This document shows positions 49,431 through 62,400 of a DNA stretch of 64,000 nt, one piece after another. The translations under genes were made by a program, and so were the position numbers. Numbering within the stretch: the first letter of the stretch is position 1; every line of letters begins with the position of its first letter. The notes beneath the pieces are model-generated. The model was not told the origin of the DNA. It was given only the letters and a program-made list of their open reading frames with translations, and made no database searches. The DNA comes from Trifolium pratense (Eukaryota > Streptophyta > Magnoliopsida > Fabales > Fabaceae), in the NCBI RefSeq assembly GCF_020283565.1, contig NC_060064.1, positions 8,856,266-8,920,265 of the forward strand, read 5' to 3'.

Positions 49431-51920
49431 TTGTTATGCACAAAGAATAGTAAGTACTAATTTATCCAGAAAATTTAGATTATAGAGGAAAATAATGTAA
49501 ATTTTCATTAGTTTCAGGCAGTGCTTTTCGGCCAGAATGCAAATCATGCAATTTTTTCTAGTTTGAATCATTAAAGTTGTATGTCTATTTCCCATTTCAT
49601 TTTGTACTCATGGACCAGTGGAAGGGAGGAATCAATCTAGAGATTTATAAAGGTAGAGTGTTTTTCGGGGTGTCCGCTACCTAAGTAGCAGACGAGTGTA
49701 TTTTGGTAAATTCATGGGGCGCGCGAGAAAATGAGTAGGGTGGCAAAAGAAGATCTTATCAATGTATCATTCTAATTTCGCACTTTGCCTCATCATGCGT
49801 TAAGGCATTAGATGCGTTAAGGCATTAGATAATAGATTCAAGATTTATTAGTACTTTTGATTATTCTCTATTATGGTTGATTGAGTTTCTTTATTTTTCT
49901 ACTTTTCCTTTCTGTGGAAGATTGAACCTCATAATTGTGAAATACAAGTCATTTATTAGTCAAGCTGGGGCCAAAGCAGAATTCCGTAAAATTATTTTCT
50001 CACATTGATGGTTTTTTTCATGTTCAAATATTTGAGGTTCATATTAGTATACTTTTCTCGTTTATTGATTTTAGGCTTAAATGCAGTTTTATCTCCTTTA
50101 TTTTGATTGAATCGGAATTTTACACCCTATTTTAAAATTCGGAATTTTAAGTCTCCTATTTTATAATTCTTAGGATTTTGCCTCCTATAATATTTAACTC
50201 GTATTTTATTACATGTAACCGATGTGAGACTCTATTTACAAATACACGCCTTAACATAGTGTTACCGGTAAAGTTTGCAAGTGGCAAGACTATATACTTT
50301 TTAATTTTCAAATCACTTAACAACTAAAATTACGGCTTCTATTTGGTAAAATCATTAGAACTTATATTGAGATTAAGTACTTAATGTGATTTATGATGTA
50401 ACTTTCGACTACATGTATGTAAATATTTACACTCCGGGGGAGGGGGTAAAATCCAAAAAATTACTAAAATGTATTCCCTCTGGTCTTTTTATAAGGAACA
50501 CTGTGGGGAAAAATTTGATCCTTTTTTTAAGAAACTTTGACTATTTTTTAAATTTTGGCACTAAAAACCACCTGAAGATTACATGTTGTGTACAAAGGTT
50601 TGTCTATGCTAGCAATTATTGGAAGATGGTTGACGTTAGTTGAGTAAGTGTATGGATTGTCAGAAGATAAATTTGGCTAGATATCCAATATTGTTCATTC
50701 CAAAAATTATGATTGGAGAGACAAAAAGAAAGTGTATTATTTATATGTTTCTGAGATAGTAGTATACAAGCCTTTCCTAACAAGCAAGGTTCCGAATTTA
50801 GATCTTTTATTTAATTTCAGACATATGTTATGGGACAAGTTTTTATGATCCAATAAATGTTGTTATGTTCATATCCTGTAAAATAAGTGAAAAGGTCACG
50901 GGTGATTACCAAAAAAAAAAAAAGGGTCACATTTTACGAACTACATGCTATATTATCTAAACAAGCAATCTCTCATTTGGGGATGCCAATTTTATATTGT
51001 CCCATTTGAGGATCTGAGGATGTGGAATTTTTCCCCGTGAGGACGGAGATGGAGTAGATATTCCCCCGAGAGAGGTTTGGGGATGGAGATGAAATTTTAT
51101 CCCCTACGCGCGGAGACTCCCTCCTCGAAAATTTTATTAAAATAATATTTATAAATGTATATTTTAGTACTTTATAAATTATTTTTAATTATATTTTCAC
51201 ACAATATGTGTATACGTACATTTGATTATATATTTGTTTAAACATTTGTTTATATATGATGTTTATTAATGTCACAAGACTCACAATAATATTTTAATTT
51301 TTTTTATTTGTTTTATTATTAAACTTTAATAGTTTTTTACAACTAGTCTGATTAAAAATAATTGAGATTTGATACTTTTTTTAAGGTTGATGGAGCTCCG
51401 CGGGAACTGTGGGGATCTGCGGGGATGAAGATGGAGGAAGAATACTCCCCGAAGCGGGAAATGCAGACGGGGTTGGTGAACATTTTAGATGGTGGGCAAG
51501 GAGTGGTAAAGTATTATCCGGTCAATCCCCGCCCTATTGAAATTATTAAGAAGAAGATGAGGGAAATGGGTACTGACCAAACACCTAATTTGTTATGTAG
51601 TAAAGTGAATGGAAATTTAAGTATGCTTAGTTTATCAAATTAGTTGGGTTGTAGTCTACATTATAGACAACTATTTACTCTAATTAAAATGCAATGTTAA
51701 TGATTTAGGAAAAGAAACAAAAAAAATAATGCAAACACAGCTATGTATAATAGAGTAGCTATTGATTTTGTTTCCCTATATTTAGCATTACCCTCCCTTT
51801 TGTTTATCCACGTCCAAAACATGAGAATCCAACAAATTGCGGACCCTACCAAACAAATAGACTCCCGCATGTCGTAACAAGCATCTCACGTGCATCTCTC
51901 TCTTTCACTCTAAAGGCTCG
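49431..51920. other. Gene-free interval with weak repeat traces
   Basis: No convincing coding region. Near 50073-50230 the wording ggcttaaatgcagttttatctcc resembles one end of a common legume repeat. Near 50466-50500 attccctctggtctttttataagg resembles one Stowaway-type MITE end. Near 51020-51130 and 51395-51540 are GC-rich tracts (ggggatggagatgaaattt; gcggggatgaagatggagg) in otherwise AT-rich DNA, probably a mobile-element remnant. None could be bounded. Confidence 0.5.
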
Positions 51921-52225
51921 ATGACTAAGAAAATGAAATTGTTTGAGTCGTGGTTAGGTCTTCTAGTAAACACTGTTTTGGCCGTCATTCTCATCTCGAG
52001 GCCTTTGTACAACATGGCTTACTTTATCTTCAACTTGATAATAATCCTACTTTACTCTGCCTTTATGATCGTTGCTGCTATGAGTATGGGGATATTGTGA
52101 TTGTGGTGTTTTCTCTTGGGGTTGTTCTTTCAGCTCACTTCCAGGCGATGAGGAATGCATATAACAAGGTTAATGGGCCTGCTGGTGGGATTGGAGGTGG
52201 ATCCGGTGGACTTGAGGTGGTTTGA
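51921..52225 (+). CDS. Small membrane protein ORF, apparently frameshifted
   Basis: From ATG 51921 (or 51936), 59 codons run to TGA 52098-52100. They encode MTKKMKLFESWLG and then two strongly hydrophobic segments (LLVNTVLAVILIS, and YFIFNLIIILLYSAFMIVAA). The next frame, open to TGA 52223-52225, continues sensibly with a third hydrophobic stretch (DIVIVVFSLGVVLSAHF), then QAMRNAYNKVNGPAGG and a glycine-rich tail. Joining them near 52080-52090 would give about 100 residues. This suggests a one-base loss, a sequencing error or an unseen splice. I do not recognise the family. Base composition is richer than the surroundings, which supports a real or recently dead gene. Confidence 0.5.
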
Positions 52226-55200
52226 CTTACACGGTTTGATTTGACTCTTTCACTTAATTCATTATGTCCTAAGTTCATTAATTTATTCTGAAACTTACAC
52301 CATTTTGTGAATATATGCCTTGACTTGGAATATTTTTATTTTGATGATTGACAAAAGAGTCCGAGAATGATAAGGATGCAAAAAGCGGAAAAGAGGGTCA
52401 AACTTTTCAAGACTTGAATTATAGACTTATTGAGTTATAATACACATATTTTTAGGATCCTTATGTGAGTAGTAAAAATAGCTCTCTTGAAAATATATCA
52501 CACACTCACAATAATTTTTATTTAAATATGATTTTACATAAAAATATTTTGACATAAATTATTTTAAAATTGCATGATTTCCTTATGTCTCTAAAAATAT
52601 TTTTGACCATGCTTTTGAAATTAATCTTAGCATGTCTACGTGTTTCTCAAAATGGCATGTTGGAGATCATAGCCAAATTGATTTCAATGTGATTATGGCA
52701 TATTTGTTTTCAATGGACCATTATTGTTACAACGGCTATTTGGTTAAAATGGTATAAATTGGATTTTATTTTATGATCATCATGGAATTAAAGTGCAATC
52801 AAGAAAAATATTTTCCATACGTGTTTTGCTCAGCTAACGGCTAGTATTTGTTTTGCACTTCATTCTCATTTCATTTTCTATATAAACTAGAATCCGGACC
52901 CGTGCCAAGCACGGGTAAAATGAGACTAAAAAATTAATATTTTAATATTAAAATTTTCATCATTCTGAAATAAAAAGGATGAAAAATGAAAAACTATAAC
53001 ATAAAAAAAGTAGGATCCCGTATTTGTCAAAAATAAAATAAATTAAGATCCCGTATTAATATATAAATATAGTCAATTAAAATAGTTTTAAAATCATTTA
53101 CAATTCAATTAAAATTGTACCTCTGATTTTTTATTTTACCGAAAATTAAACGTATAATTTTAATATATTTTCCGCGTGAATCACAAAAAAAAAAAAAAAA
53201 AGAGTAGGCCCCGTATAAATTACAAAAAAATAAATCATGTCTCTTAATATATACGTAAAAATATAGACTCGTGTGTAAACTTTTTTTAAAAAAACCCCCC
53301 AAACAAACAAAACAAAGTTAAAATAATCTCATAATACCCATAGTAAAATAAATATGAAACAAAAATACCCTAAAAAAATTATTTGAATATATCTTATATT
53401 AGTTAATTTAATTTCCACATCAATATCCTCCAAATAAAATAAATATAGAACATTGTATAAATTATTGGAAAAAAATATGTCTTTGTGTTAATACATGAAT
53501 AAAAATAACGTATTTATTTTAATATATTTTTTTTGGTATTAAGTAGTATTAACACTCTTGTTCTCATGGAAGAATTCACTGATAATTCACAGTTCGACTA
53601 TCAGGTAAGTATAGCCTCAAAGTAATACATGTGCAAAAATATATGCGCATGTAAATTATAAATACAAAAGTCTCACGTAAATTATAAAATAAAAATAGAT
53701 TTCCGTCTTAATATATGAATATAAATATATAATCTTCATATAAATCAACAAAAAAAAAGTCATATATAAATAACAAAAAAAATGAACACAAACCCGATAA
53801 AAAATACAAAAAATAGATCAATGTATGAATATATGAGTAAAAATATAAAATCTCGTATAAATATCTTAAAATAAAGCCCCCAAGCAAACAGAAAAAGTTA
53901 AAGTAATTTCATAATATCTAAAGTAAAATAACTATGAAAAAATAGGAAAATGCTAACTTGTTCCCTTAAAATTAATGTAACACATATAATGATTTAAATA
54001 AAAAAATATTTTATTAAAATTCATGCGGTTAATTCAAGTTTAAATTTTCATAAATAAAATGCAGAAAAATTTATTATATAAAAAAATGCACAAAATTGAA
54101 GAGAATATTTTGATATTTGGATTCTTTAACATGTACTCTAAGAATTAACATGACCCAAAAAATTAGTCACAAATTGCGGACATAATTTTTTATTATTTAA
54201 TCGTACACATTAATAGTCTACACTAATTTAATTGCGCGACATAATTTTTCTAATTTTGAGTTTTTAAGAGACTTGGGGTTGTTGTTGTTTAACTCCAGGA
54301 ACACGGTGTACTGTGATGAGATCCTCTTCTTCTACTTTTCTATTATATGACTTTATTGGACAGTGCGAGTGTTCCGATTTTAGCATATCTTATGCCTTGA
54401 TTAATAAAACCACCTTATGTAATAAAAAATTATCATAAATAATGCATTCGACACAAACATTGAAATTAAAAAAAAGTTATATATGTCTACATCATAAATC
54501 AAATTACATTACATTGCAACAACTGAACATAAATCTCCAAAACGTAAAAGTAGCAAATTGAAAAGACAAACAAAACTAAAAAATGTAAAGAATTATTCTT
54601 CAATGTCTTAAACCCATGCCTTAGATGAGTCCGTCATCATTCTACCAAACAGATCTACATATAAAATAGATTTAAAAATTAAAATGAGTACTATGAATTT
54701 ACGATAGAGAAATCGTTTACCACCCCAAGCTTTTACTAATCCCTTAATTTTTGAAATTGCCTTAATTTATGAGGTTCATTCTATATTTAACATTTCCAAA
54801 AATATATTGCATTACCATATTTTCCAACTATTTTAAATATACTACGGTCAATAATTATATACTACTACGGTCAATTTTTTTTTAATGTATTCAGAAAAAG
54901 AAATTAGTGTTGCTATAATTATTTATAAAAAATATTTCATTTAAAAAAAATATATTTCGATTTAATGTACCTATAGTTTTTTAAAAAATAAAATTATTAA
55001 AAAGCTTTTATTTACAATATAAAAATTAAAAACCTTTTCCTTACAATATAAAAAATCATTTAGATAAATACTTCTTTTAATTAGTTTTTTTATTTTATGT
55101 CAAAGATTAATACAAAATTATTTAGAGGATTTTATTTTATTCTTTGAATTCGAATTTACTATAATTATAGAGATTGATATTTCCATTTTTATTAAACAAA

Positions 55201-56020
55201 ACGTGTGGCTAATTCACGCCCAAATAAATATATTTCAATTTCAAATTCATTTTTTTTATTTGCTGAAAAAAATGAGCTAGTAAACATTTATTAGAATTAG
55301 AATTCTTTGAATTGTTGCCTTATATGATTTTAATTCATTCTATTTATTGATGAGTGAATCAATTAATTAATATCAATCAATTAATTGATATTATGAATAT
55401 AGAAATGAAAAATGTATTTGCATTAAAAATATGCTAAAAACGTATTTGCTTTAATTGGTTTAATAATCTTATTAATAGAAATTAATAGAAAATATGCTAA
55501 AAATATATTTGTAGTACAAATAAGCTAGTGCAACATAATGATATATATGGTAGTGCCAAAATAGCCTGTAGTACAATTTTTTTTTGTTGCATTATAAATA
55601 AGTATAGTTTTTTTTTTTTTTTGTGTATGTCAATTTTCATGACTTGTTATTTGGTCTATTTATAAAATTAAAAAATACAGCATGTTTTAAAATAATAAAA
55701 TAAGGTTCTTTATTTTTTATTTTTTTTAAAAAAAGTTCCTTATGATTTGAAGTGGAAGTGGAGATGTTTAAATGACTCGGATCTCGAAATTATAAAACAA
55801 CACTAAAATTGTGTTTTGTTAGTAGTTTTATGGACTAAATTGATTAATACAATTGAATTAATTGATTGTAAATCACATGTTTCGGTCTATTAAATGTCGT
55901 GTAGATGATGGTGGTCAGTAATAATTAGCTTGTTATATGTGATAATATTTTGGCACCGAAAAAAAAACTTGTTTTTTTAGAAAAAAAAAAAACTTGTTAT
56001 ATATGCAAATTTCTATCATA

Positions 56021-56328
56021 CTCCCTCCATCCCATAATATAAGTAAAAAAAAAAAATTCACACTTATTAAGAAAAGTGGAATATGATGATTTGAAGTATG
56101 ATTTTTTGTGTTTTTCTTGAAATAAGTTTCATGAGAAGATGTAAAAAGAATTTTTATTGGTTATTTATTATTGAGGAAAGAAGAGAGAGTAAATTAAATG
56201 CAATTTGCATTTAATTTTATGAGAATAAATAAAAGTAAATCTTGAAAATGATAAAAGTTAGTTTTTTTGCTTATAATTTTGGACATAAAAAAGTGATTTT
56301 TTTTTCTTATAATATGGGACGGAGTGAG
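56021..56328. mobile_element. Stowaway-type MITE (Tc1/mariner), 308 bp
   Basis: The left end CTCCCTCCATCCCATAATATAAG and the right end cttataatatgggacggagtgag are inverted copies, flanked by TA on both sides (56019-56020, 56329-56330). This is the signature of Stowaway MITEs. Nested in the Helitron at 52887-57724. Confidence 0.92.
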
Positions 56329-57487
56329 TAGTTGAATGTAAAGAGAAAACTTTCAATCAAATATTAAAGAGGAAACCTTTTTTTAAGGCACCAAAGAAAA
56401 AAAAACGCCAGAAATTGAACGATATACACAAAAATAATTTTATTAATTAATATTTGACAATAAATGTGGTTTAGTTTTTTTTTTTGATAGGCGAAATCAA
56501 AATAAGATGCAGGAAGATGTACTTCAACCCATTACAACAAATGATTAACAATGAAGACAACTAATATGATTATTACACTATCAAGCAAAAGAATAAACAC
56601 TATTAGCATCCAAATTAAGAAGTTAATTTGAGGCCCCACAAAATGTTCTCAATATTCTTGCATTCTCCCATGAAAACAACTTTGTTTCTCGTGTTTCATA
56701 TCTTTCTTTATGATCACATTCCTGAAAAATAGAAGAAGAGAGAATGATCAACAAAATAATAGAATAAAGAAGAAAAAGTTGAAGAAAATTATAAAGACAA
56801 CAAATATGATTGATAAAAGAGAGAATAAATTAAAAATTCAAGTAATTCAAGTAAATAAATAACAATGAAAATAACTAAGAGAAATAACCAAAAGAAAAGA
56901 TTTGAAAAATTGTGAGTTGTAGTATTCACACAAAGATCATATATATATAGAGAAAAAAATGGAGATATGAATAATTTTGTCTTTAATATGAAATTAAAAT
57001 CATTAATAACAAATATGACCAATTAGTCAAAATAATAAATTACATGATTCATCAACAATCAAAAACATTCATATATTATCACATCTTTTTCAAAAAAGAA
57101 AATTCCATGATTCTTTTTTTTTTTGGTCAAGTCATGATTCATTTAAAAAAAATATAAAATATTATTTTCACGTTTTTTCATTTTGTTTAAATCATTTCAT
57201 CCACAAAAATAAATAAATAAATAAAAATTGGTTTTTAAAATTATTTGAAGTTAGTCAAAAAATAAAAAATATTTGAAGTTGAAATAATAATAAATGAAAT
57301 ATTTTTATTATTATTTTTAAATCGAATATTTTAATTAATTAGAATTATTTCATTATGAATTATTTTCTTTTTAAGTAGGCAATTTAATATAAGACATATT
57401 TCATTCCTTTTTGAAATAAGACATATTAGAATATTACTGTTTTAAAAAAAAGAATATAAGGCATATTCTATTTTATTATAAAAAATT

Positions 57488-57585
57488 GAATGTTTATGGA
57501 AAAAATTGGATAGCACGGGGGAATGTTTATGGAAAAAATTAGACAGCTATATTGAATGTTTATGGAAAAAATTGGACAGCTATTA
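57488..57585. repeat. 33-bp tandem repeat, three copies
   Basis: The unit gaatgtttatggaaaaaatt starts at 57488, 57521 and 57554 with an exact 33-base period. It lies close to the 5' terminus of the Helitron. Confidence 0.85.
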
Positions 57586-58380
57586 TTTTTCAAAGTAATT
57601 ATGGTCATTTTTCAAAGTAATTGGACAGCTATTGAATGTATATCAACATTAAATGTGAGGAATGAGGTTGAATGAGGAGAGGAGAGAGAAAGACAAATAA
57701 GTCTGGCTTATTACATATTATAGATATATAGAGTCTTGTGCCATCCATTTGAAGTACTGAATTTTTACATCAAAATCATATAGAAAATAATACTTATCAC
57801 TCTCACTATTTCTACACTTGCTAATATATTTACTTGAGAGCTCTTTTATACTACATAGTTTACTTTGTAGTACTTGTGCTTCAATTTGTTATATCTACAC
57901 ACTTGGTGTAATATCATTGTAATTTCTTTTGTATTGGGTGTGATCCCAAGGTTTTCAAGAGAGGTGATATCTCTTGGTTTAGAGGCTCTTGTACAAGGGA
58001 GGTGATATCCCATTGTTTGTGTTAAGAGTTCTCGGTTGTAAAGGTTATTAGCTTATCCTGTTATAAAAGCTTGGTTTAGTGAAATCTCAAGGTGCTTTCC
58101 TTGGGGACTTGAGTAGGCCCTTTGTTTTTGGCCGATCCAGGATAATTTCTTTGTGTTCTTTCTCCTTTCCCTTTCATCTCTTTTATATTCCTTGCAAGTT
58201 ATTTTCAATTTATTTACTTGTTTTCGGCAACTTTATTTATAATTTCTTATTCTATTTAAACTTATTTACAAGCACTTAATTTTATTTGATTAAATTTTTT
58301 AAGTGCTTATTTTTAATCGGTTTTTTGAGTACACAATTCGCCCCCCCTCTTGTGTTGTTTGGAGTCACTTGACTAACAAG

Positions 58381-58392
58381 TGGCATCAGAGC
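58381..58392 (+). promoter_or_regulatory. Primer binding site of the Sirevirus-like element
   Basis: The sequence tggcatcagagc lies two bases after the LTR end. It is near-complementary to the 3' end of initiator-methionine tRNA and marks where minus-strand synthesis would start. Confidence 0.8.
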
Positions 58393-59170
58393 TTGAACTC
58401 TTGTTTAAAGACTAATCGTCTCAAGAGCCAAGATGATTTCAAACAATTCTTATGGGGAAACTTCTATAAATAGACCACCACCTTTCAATGGTGAATGGTA
58501 TGGTTATTGGAAGGAAAGAATGAAATTTTTTATTCAAGGTATAGACCTTGATATATGGGACGCTGTGGAAAATGGTCCATTTATTCCCACCCATTTAGTT
58601 AATAATGTAGTGGTGAATAAACCAATAAATCTTTGGACCAAAAAGGAAAAAGAAAAGGTACAATACAATTTGAAAGCAAAGTATATCATCACAAATGCTT
58701 TAAGCGTTGATGAATTCTATCGAGTATCAAATTGTACGACCGCCAAAGAAATGTGGGACACCCTCCAATTGACCCATGAAGGAACTACCGAGGTCAAGAG
58801 GGCTAGGATGAACACATTGGCTCATGAGTATGAATTATTTAGGATGCAATCGGGAGAAAGCATACAACATATGCAAAAACGATTCATTCGTATAATAAAT
58901 CATCTTAGAGAACTTGGAAAATATTTCGAAAATGAAGATTTAATTACAAAGTACTTGGATGCTTAAATCGATGTTGGCAACCCAAAGTGATCGCTATTTT
59001 GGAATCTAATAATTTATCGTCTATGAATTTGGCTATTTTATTTGGTAAATTAAAGGAACACGAGCTCGAATTAAATCGACTCTTTGAGAGTGAAGAAGGT
59101 GAAAACCAAAATAAAAGACTTGCCTTCAAAGCAAATACCAAAGAAATTAGAGAAGACATGGAGCCAATAG

Positions 59171-59488
59171 TATAAGAAGGGAAGAGTATCGATACATACA
59201 AGGAGAGGCAAGAATATTGTATCGTAAAAGTGTTGTATATGTTTTGTAATTTGATGTACATATATATATATGAGAGTACAAGGATCTGTATACTAATTGC
59301 CTATAATTGTCTAGTCTATAATTGCCTATAATAGAAATCCTATTTTAAATACAATTATGATACAATATTTTGACAGCTATATGGATATGCATTGCCATCA
59401 TGTTTACACGCCTATAGTTATATTGCCAGCACATGTTTGCTTGGCTTTGACCTTCTTAAATGTGAATAATATGTGCTTATCCTTAACA
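59171..59488 (-). repeat. 3' LTR of the young copia element
   Basis: 318 bp, matching 62696-63013 base for base as far as I can read, including the TA-rich run near 59255-59272. Identity implies the insertion is recent, since both LTRs are copied from one template when the element lands. Confidence 0.93.
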
Positions 59489-59495
59489 CCCCCCC

Positions 59496-62400
59496 TCAAG
59501 TTGGAGGTGGAATTGAAATTTCAAGAACACCCAACTTGCCAAGTAGTCGTTTGTAAGCGTCGCCTCCAAGTGGTTTGGTGAAGATGTCAGCTAGTTGGTC
59601 GAAGGAGCGGAGATAAGACGGACGGAGGAGACCTGATTTAATTTTTTCACGAACAAAATGACAATCAATTTCAATGTGTTTGGTGCGTTCATGAAAGACT
59701 GGATTTTCGGCAATGTGAATGGCAGCTTGACTATCACAATGGACAGTGATGGGTAGAGGGTGAGCAATGTCGAGATCCGAGAGTAGAAATTTCAACCATT
59801 GTAACTCGGAAGCCAAAGTTGCAAGGGAACGATATTCTGCTTCAGCAGAGGAACGAGAAATGGTTGGTTGTTTCTTAGTTTTCCATGAGATAGGGTTGGA
59901 GCCCAACATGGTAAAATATCCAGTGGTGGAACGCCGCGTAGTGGGGCATCCTGCCCAATCAGAGTCAGCATATCCGATTAACTGGAGGGAGCTGGAGGCC
60001 GAAAGGAATAATCCTTTACCGACACTTCCTTTAAGATAGCGGAGAACGCGTGTGGCCGCATCGAGATGAGTTGTGCATGGGGATTGCATGAATTGACTGA
60101 GAGTATTGACAGCATATTGAATGTCAGGACGTGTCACTGTCAAATATAAGAGGCGACCAATGAGGCGACGATAGACTGTCGGGTCAGGAAGGGGACTTCC
60201 ATCATTTGGCCGCAAACGAAGGTGTTGTTCCATAGGAAATTCGGATGGGCGACAACCAGTCAGACCAGCATCAGATAAAATGTCAAGTGTGTACTTCCGT
60301 TGACAGAGAAAGATTCCCTTCTTGGAACGAGAGACTTCAATTCCTAAGAAGTATGAAAGATTTCCAAGGTCTTTGATGGAAAAAGCCTGGGCGAGAAATT
60401 TCTTGATGTCGGAGATGGCATCGTCGTTGTTTCCTGTGATGATGATGTCATCGACGTAAACAAGTACAAATATAGTCGTGTGTTTACTTTTGAAAGTAAA
60501 TAGACTATAATCAGAGATGGATTGATGGAAACCCTTTTGAATGAGAGTGGTGGAGAATTTTGAAAACCACTGACGAGATGCCTGTTTGAGGCCATAGATG
60601 GATTTGTTTAATTTGCATACACACGGTTGCCCTTTATGAGAGAAGCCGGGAGGTAACTTCATGTAGACTTCTTCATTAAGATCTCCTTGGAGGAAAGCAT
60701 TGTTAACATCAAGTTGATGTAACGACCAATTTTTAATGGCAGCAATGGAGAGAAGAAGTCGCATCGTGACAAGTTTGGCAACCGGTGCAAATGTTTCATG
60801 GTAGTCAATGCCATGTACTTGATTGTAGCCTTTGGCGACTAGGCGAGCTTTATATCGCTCAACGGTACCGTCAGAGTGATATTTAATTTTGTATACCCAC
60901 TTACAACCGATGGCGGTTTTGCCATTCGGAAGTGGAGATAAAACCCAAGTGTTGTTGGATTCAAGAGCGTGGATTTCTTTAGCCATAGCTTCACGCCATT
61001 CAGCGGATTTGATAGCTTGAGAATAAGATGTAGGTTCTTTATTCTCAATGATATTGACAAGAAGAGCTCGATGAGAGGTGCTCAAATTGGATAAAGAGAA
61101 ATAATTTTTTAATGGGAATGCACTCTGTGATGTGACATTGTTAATGTCACATACGTGGTCCGTTAGGCGAACGGAAGGAGTACAGTGACGTAGAGGATAA
61201 CGACGTTCGGGATGATTGATCGCTGTAGGGGAATGTTGCTGGGGAGGTTCTACAGGAATGGCTGGAATTTCCGATGGGTTATCAACCGGAGGGTTGGGAA
61301 TAGTCACGATTGTATTATCATGATGACTAATGCCCGGAGGGATACTTGATGCAGGTGATAAATTGGAAGGAGTATCATCAAATTCACAATCAAGGAATTG
61401 AGTATTGATGCTTATGTCGCTAGCGAAGGAAGGAGTTTGAAGGTCGTGGTATGGAAACACGGTTTCAAAAAATTGAACATCGCGAGAGACATATATTTTG
61501 CGAGTGTGCATGTCATAGATGCGGTATCCTTTTTGATTAAAGGGGTAACCGACAAAAATACCCGGTTTGGCTCGTTCATCGAATTTGTGTTGAATGTTCA
61601 TATTTTTGGCAAAACAGAGACATCCAAATACACAAAGGGATGAGTATGAAGGAGGAGAACCGAGTAAAACTTGATGAGGAGATTTATATTTCAGGATGGG
61701 AGTAGGAAGTTTGTTTATGAGATATGCGGCGGTGAGTACACATTCACCCCAAAAGGAAAGAGGTAATTTCGCTTGAAAACGTAACGCTCTTGCAACGTCG
61801 AGAAGATGGCGATGCTTGCGCTCCACAACGCCATTTTGTTGAGGGGTTGCAACGCAACTGCGTTGATGAATAATGCCATGGTCATGAAACCATGTTTGGA
61901 TCGGTTTGGACAAGAATTCCGAACCATTGTCGGAACGAATAGCTTGCAGTTGGGGAAGGAGGATACCTTCATCGCCGGAATTAATTTGATGAATTTTAGT
62001 ATTGAATTGGCGATTGATTTGGTTAAAAAAATGAATTAGCGTAGTAAAAGTTTCAGATTTATGTTGCATGAGATATAACCAAGTACAACGTGAATAATCG
62101 TCGACAATTGTTAAAAAAAATCGTGATCCATTGTGTGATGGAGTAGAGATGGATTGTTTCAATTGATAGATTTTCGGAGCATTGGACTGAGAAAAACGAT
62201 CCTTGAGATCGGTCCAGATTTGTGCCGCTGTTTCGGCGTAGAGAATACTAGGGCGAATCTCGGTTGAAACCGAGTTGAGAATCCAGCTAGCAACCATATC
62301 GTTGCAGCGGCGCCACTTAGAGATATCATCGGCCTTCTTCGGACAGGTTAGGGTTCCATCGACAAACCCGAATTTGTTTTTGGCACGAAGTGCCATTGTT

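Larger units (their letters stand above)
52887..57724 (-). mobile_element. Non-autonomous Helitron inserted in the LTR
   Basis: On the minus strand the 5' end is TCTATAATATGTAATAAGCC (ending plus-strand 57724) and the 3' end is CTAG (plus 52887-52890). The terminal hairpin at 52898-52916 has an 8-bp stem, acccgtgc and gcacgggt, with loop caa. Flanking bases are A on the left and T on the right, as expected. Length is 4838 bp and no Rep/helicase ORF is present. Most of it is AT-rich without recognisable genes. It contains a Stowaway MITE and a 33-bp tandem repeat near its 5' end. Confidence 0.85.
52316..58378 (+). mobile_element. 5' LTR of a Sirevirus-like copia element, split by a Helitron
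   Basis: The right part (57725-58378) ends gactaaca, two bases before the primer site. It carries the ttcgccccccctcttgtg stretch typical of Sirevirus LTR ends. The left part (about 52316-52886) opens with tttgatgattgacaaaagag, also typical of this group near the LTR start. Removing the Helitron (52887-57724) leaves an LTR of about 1.2 kb, normal for the group. The left limit is approximate because no partner LTR is in the window. Confidence 0.7.

Noticed and set aside
52887..57724. Captured host genes inside the second Helitron
   Set aside because: I looked for coding wording on both strands and saw only short AT-rich frames without recognisable motifs.
59767..60039. 90-residue plus-strand ORF and other long plus-strand frames in 59496-62600
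   Set aside because: They are antisense shadows of the long minus-strand copia polyprotein.
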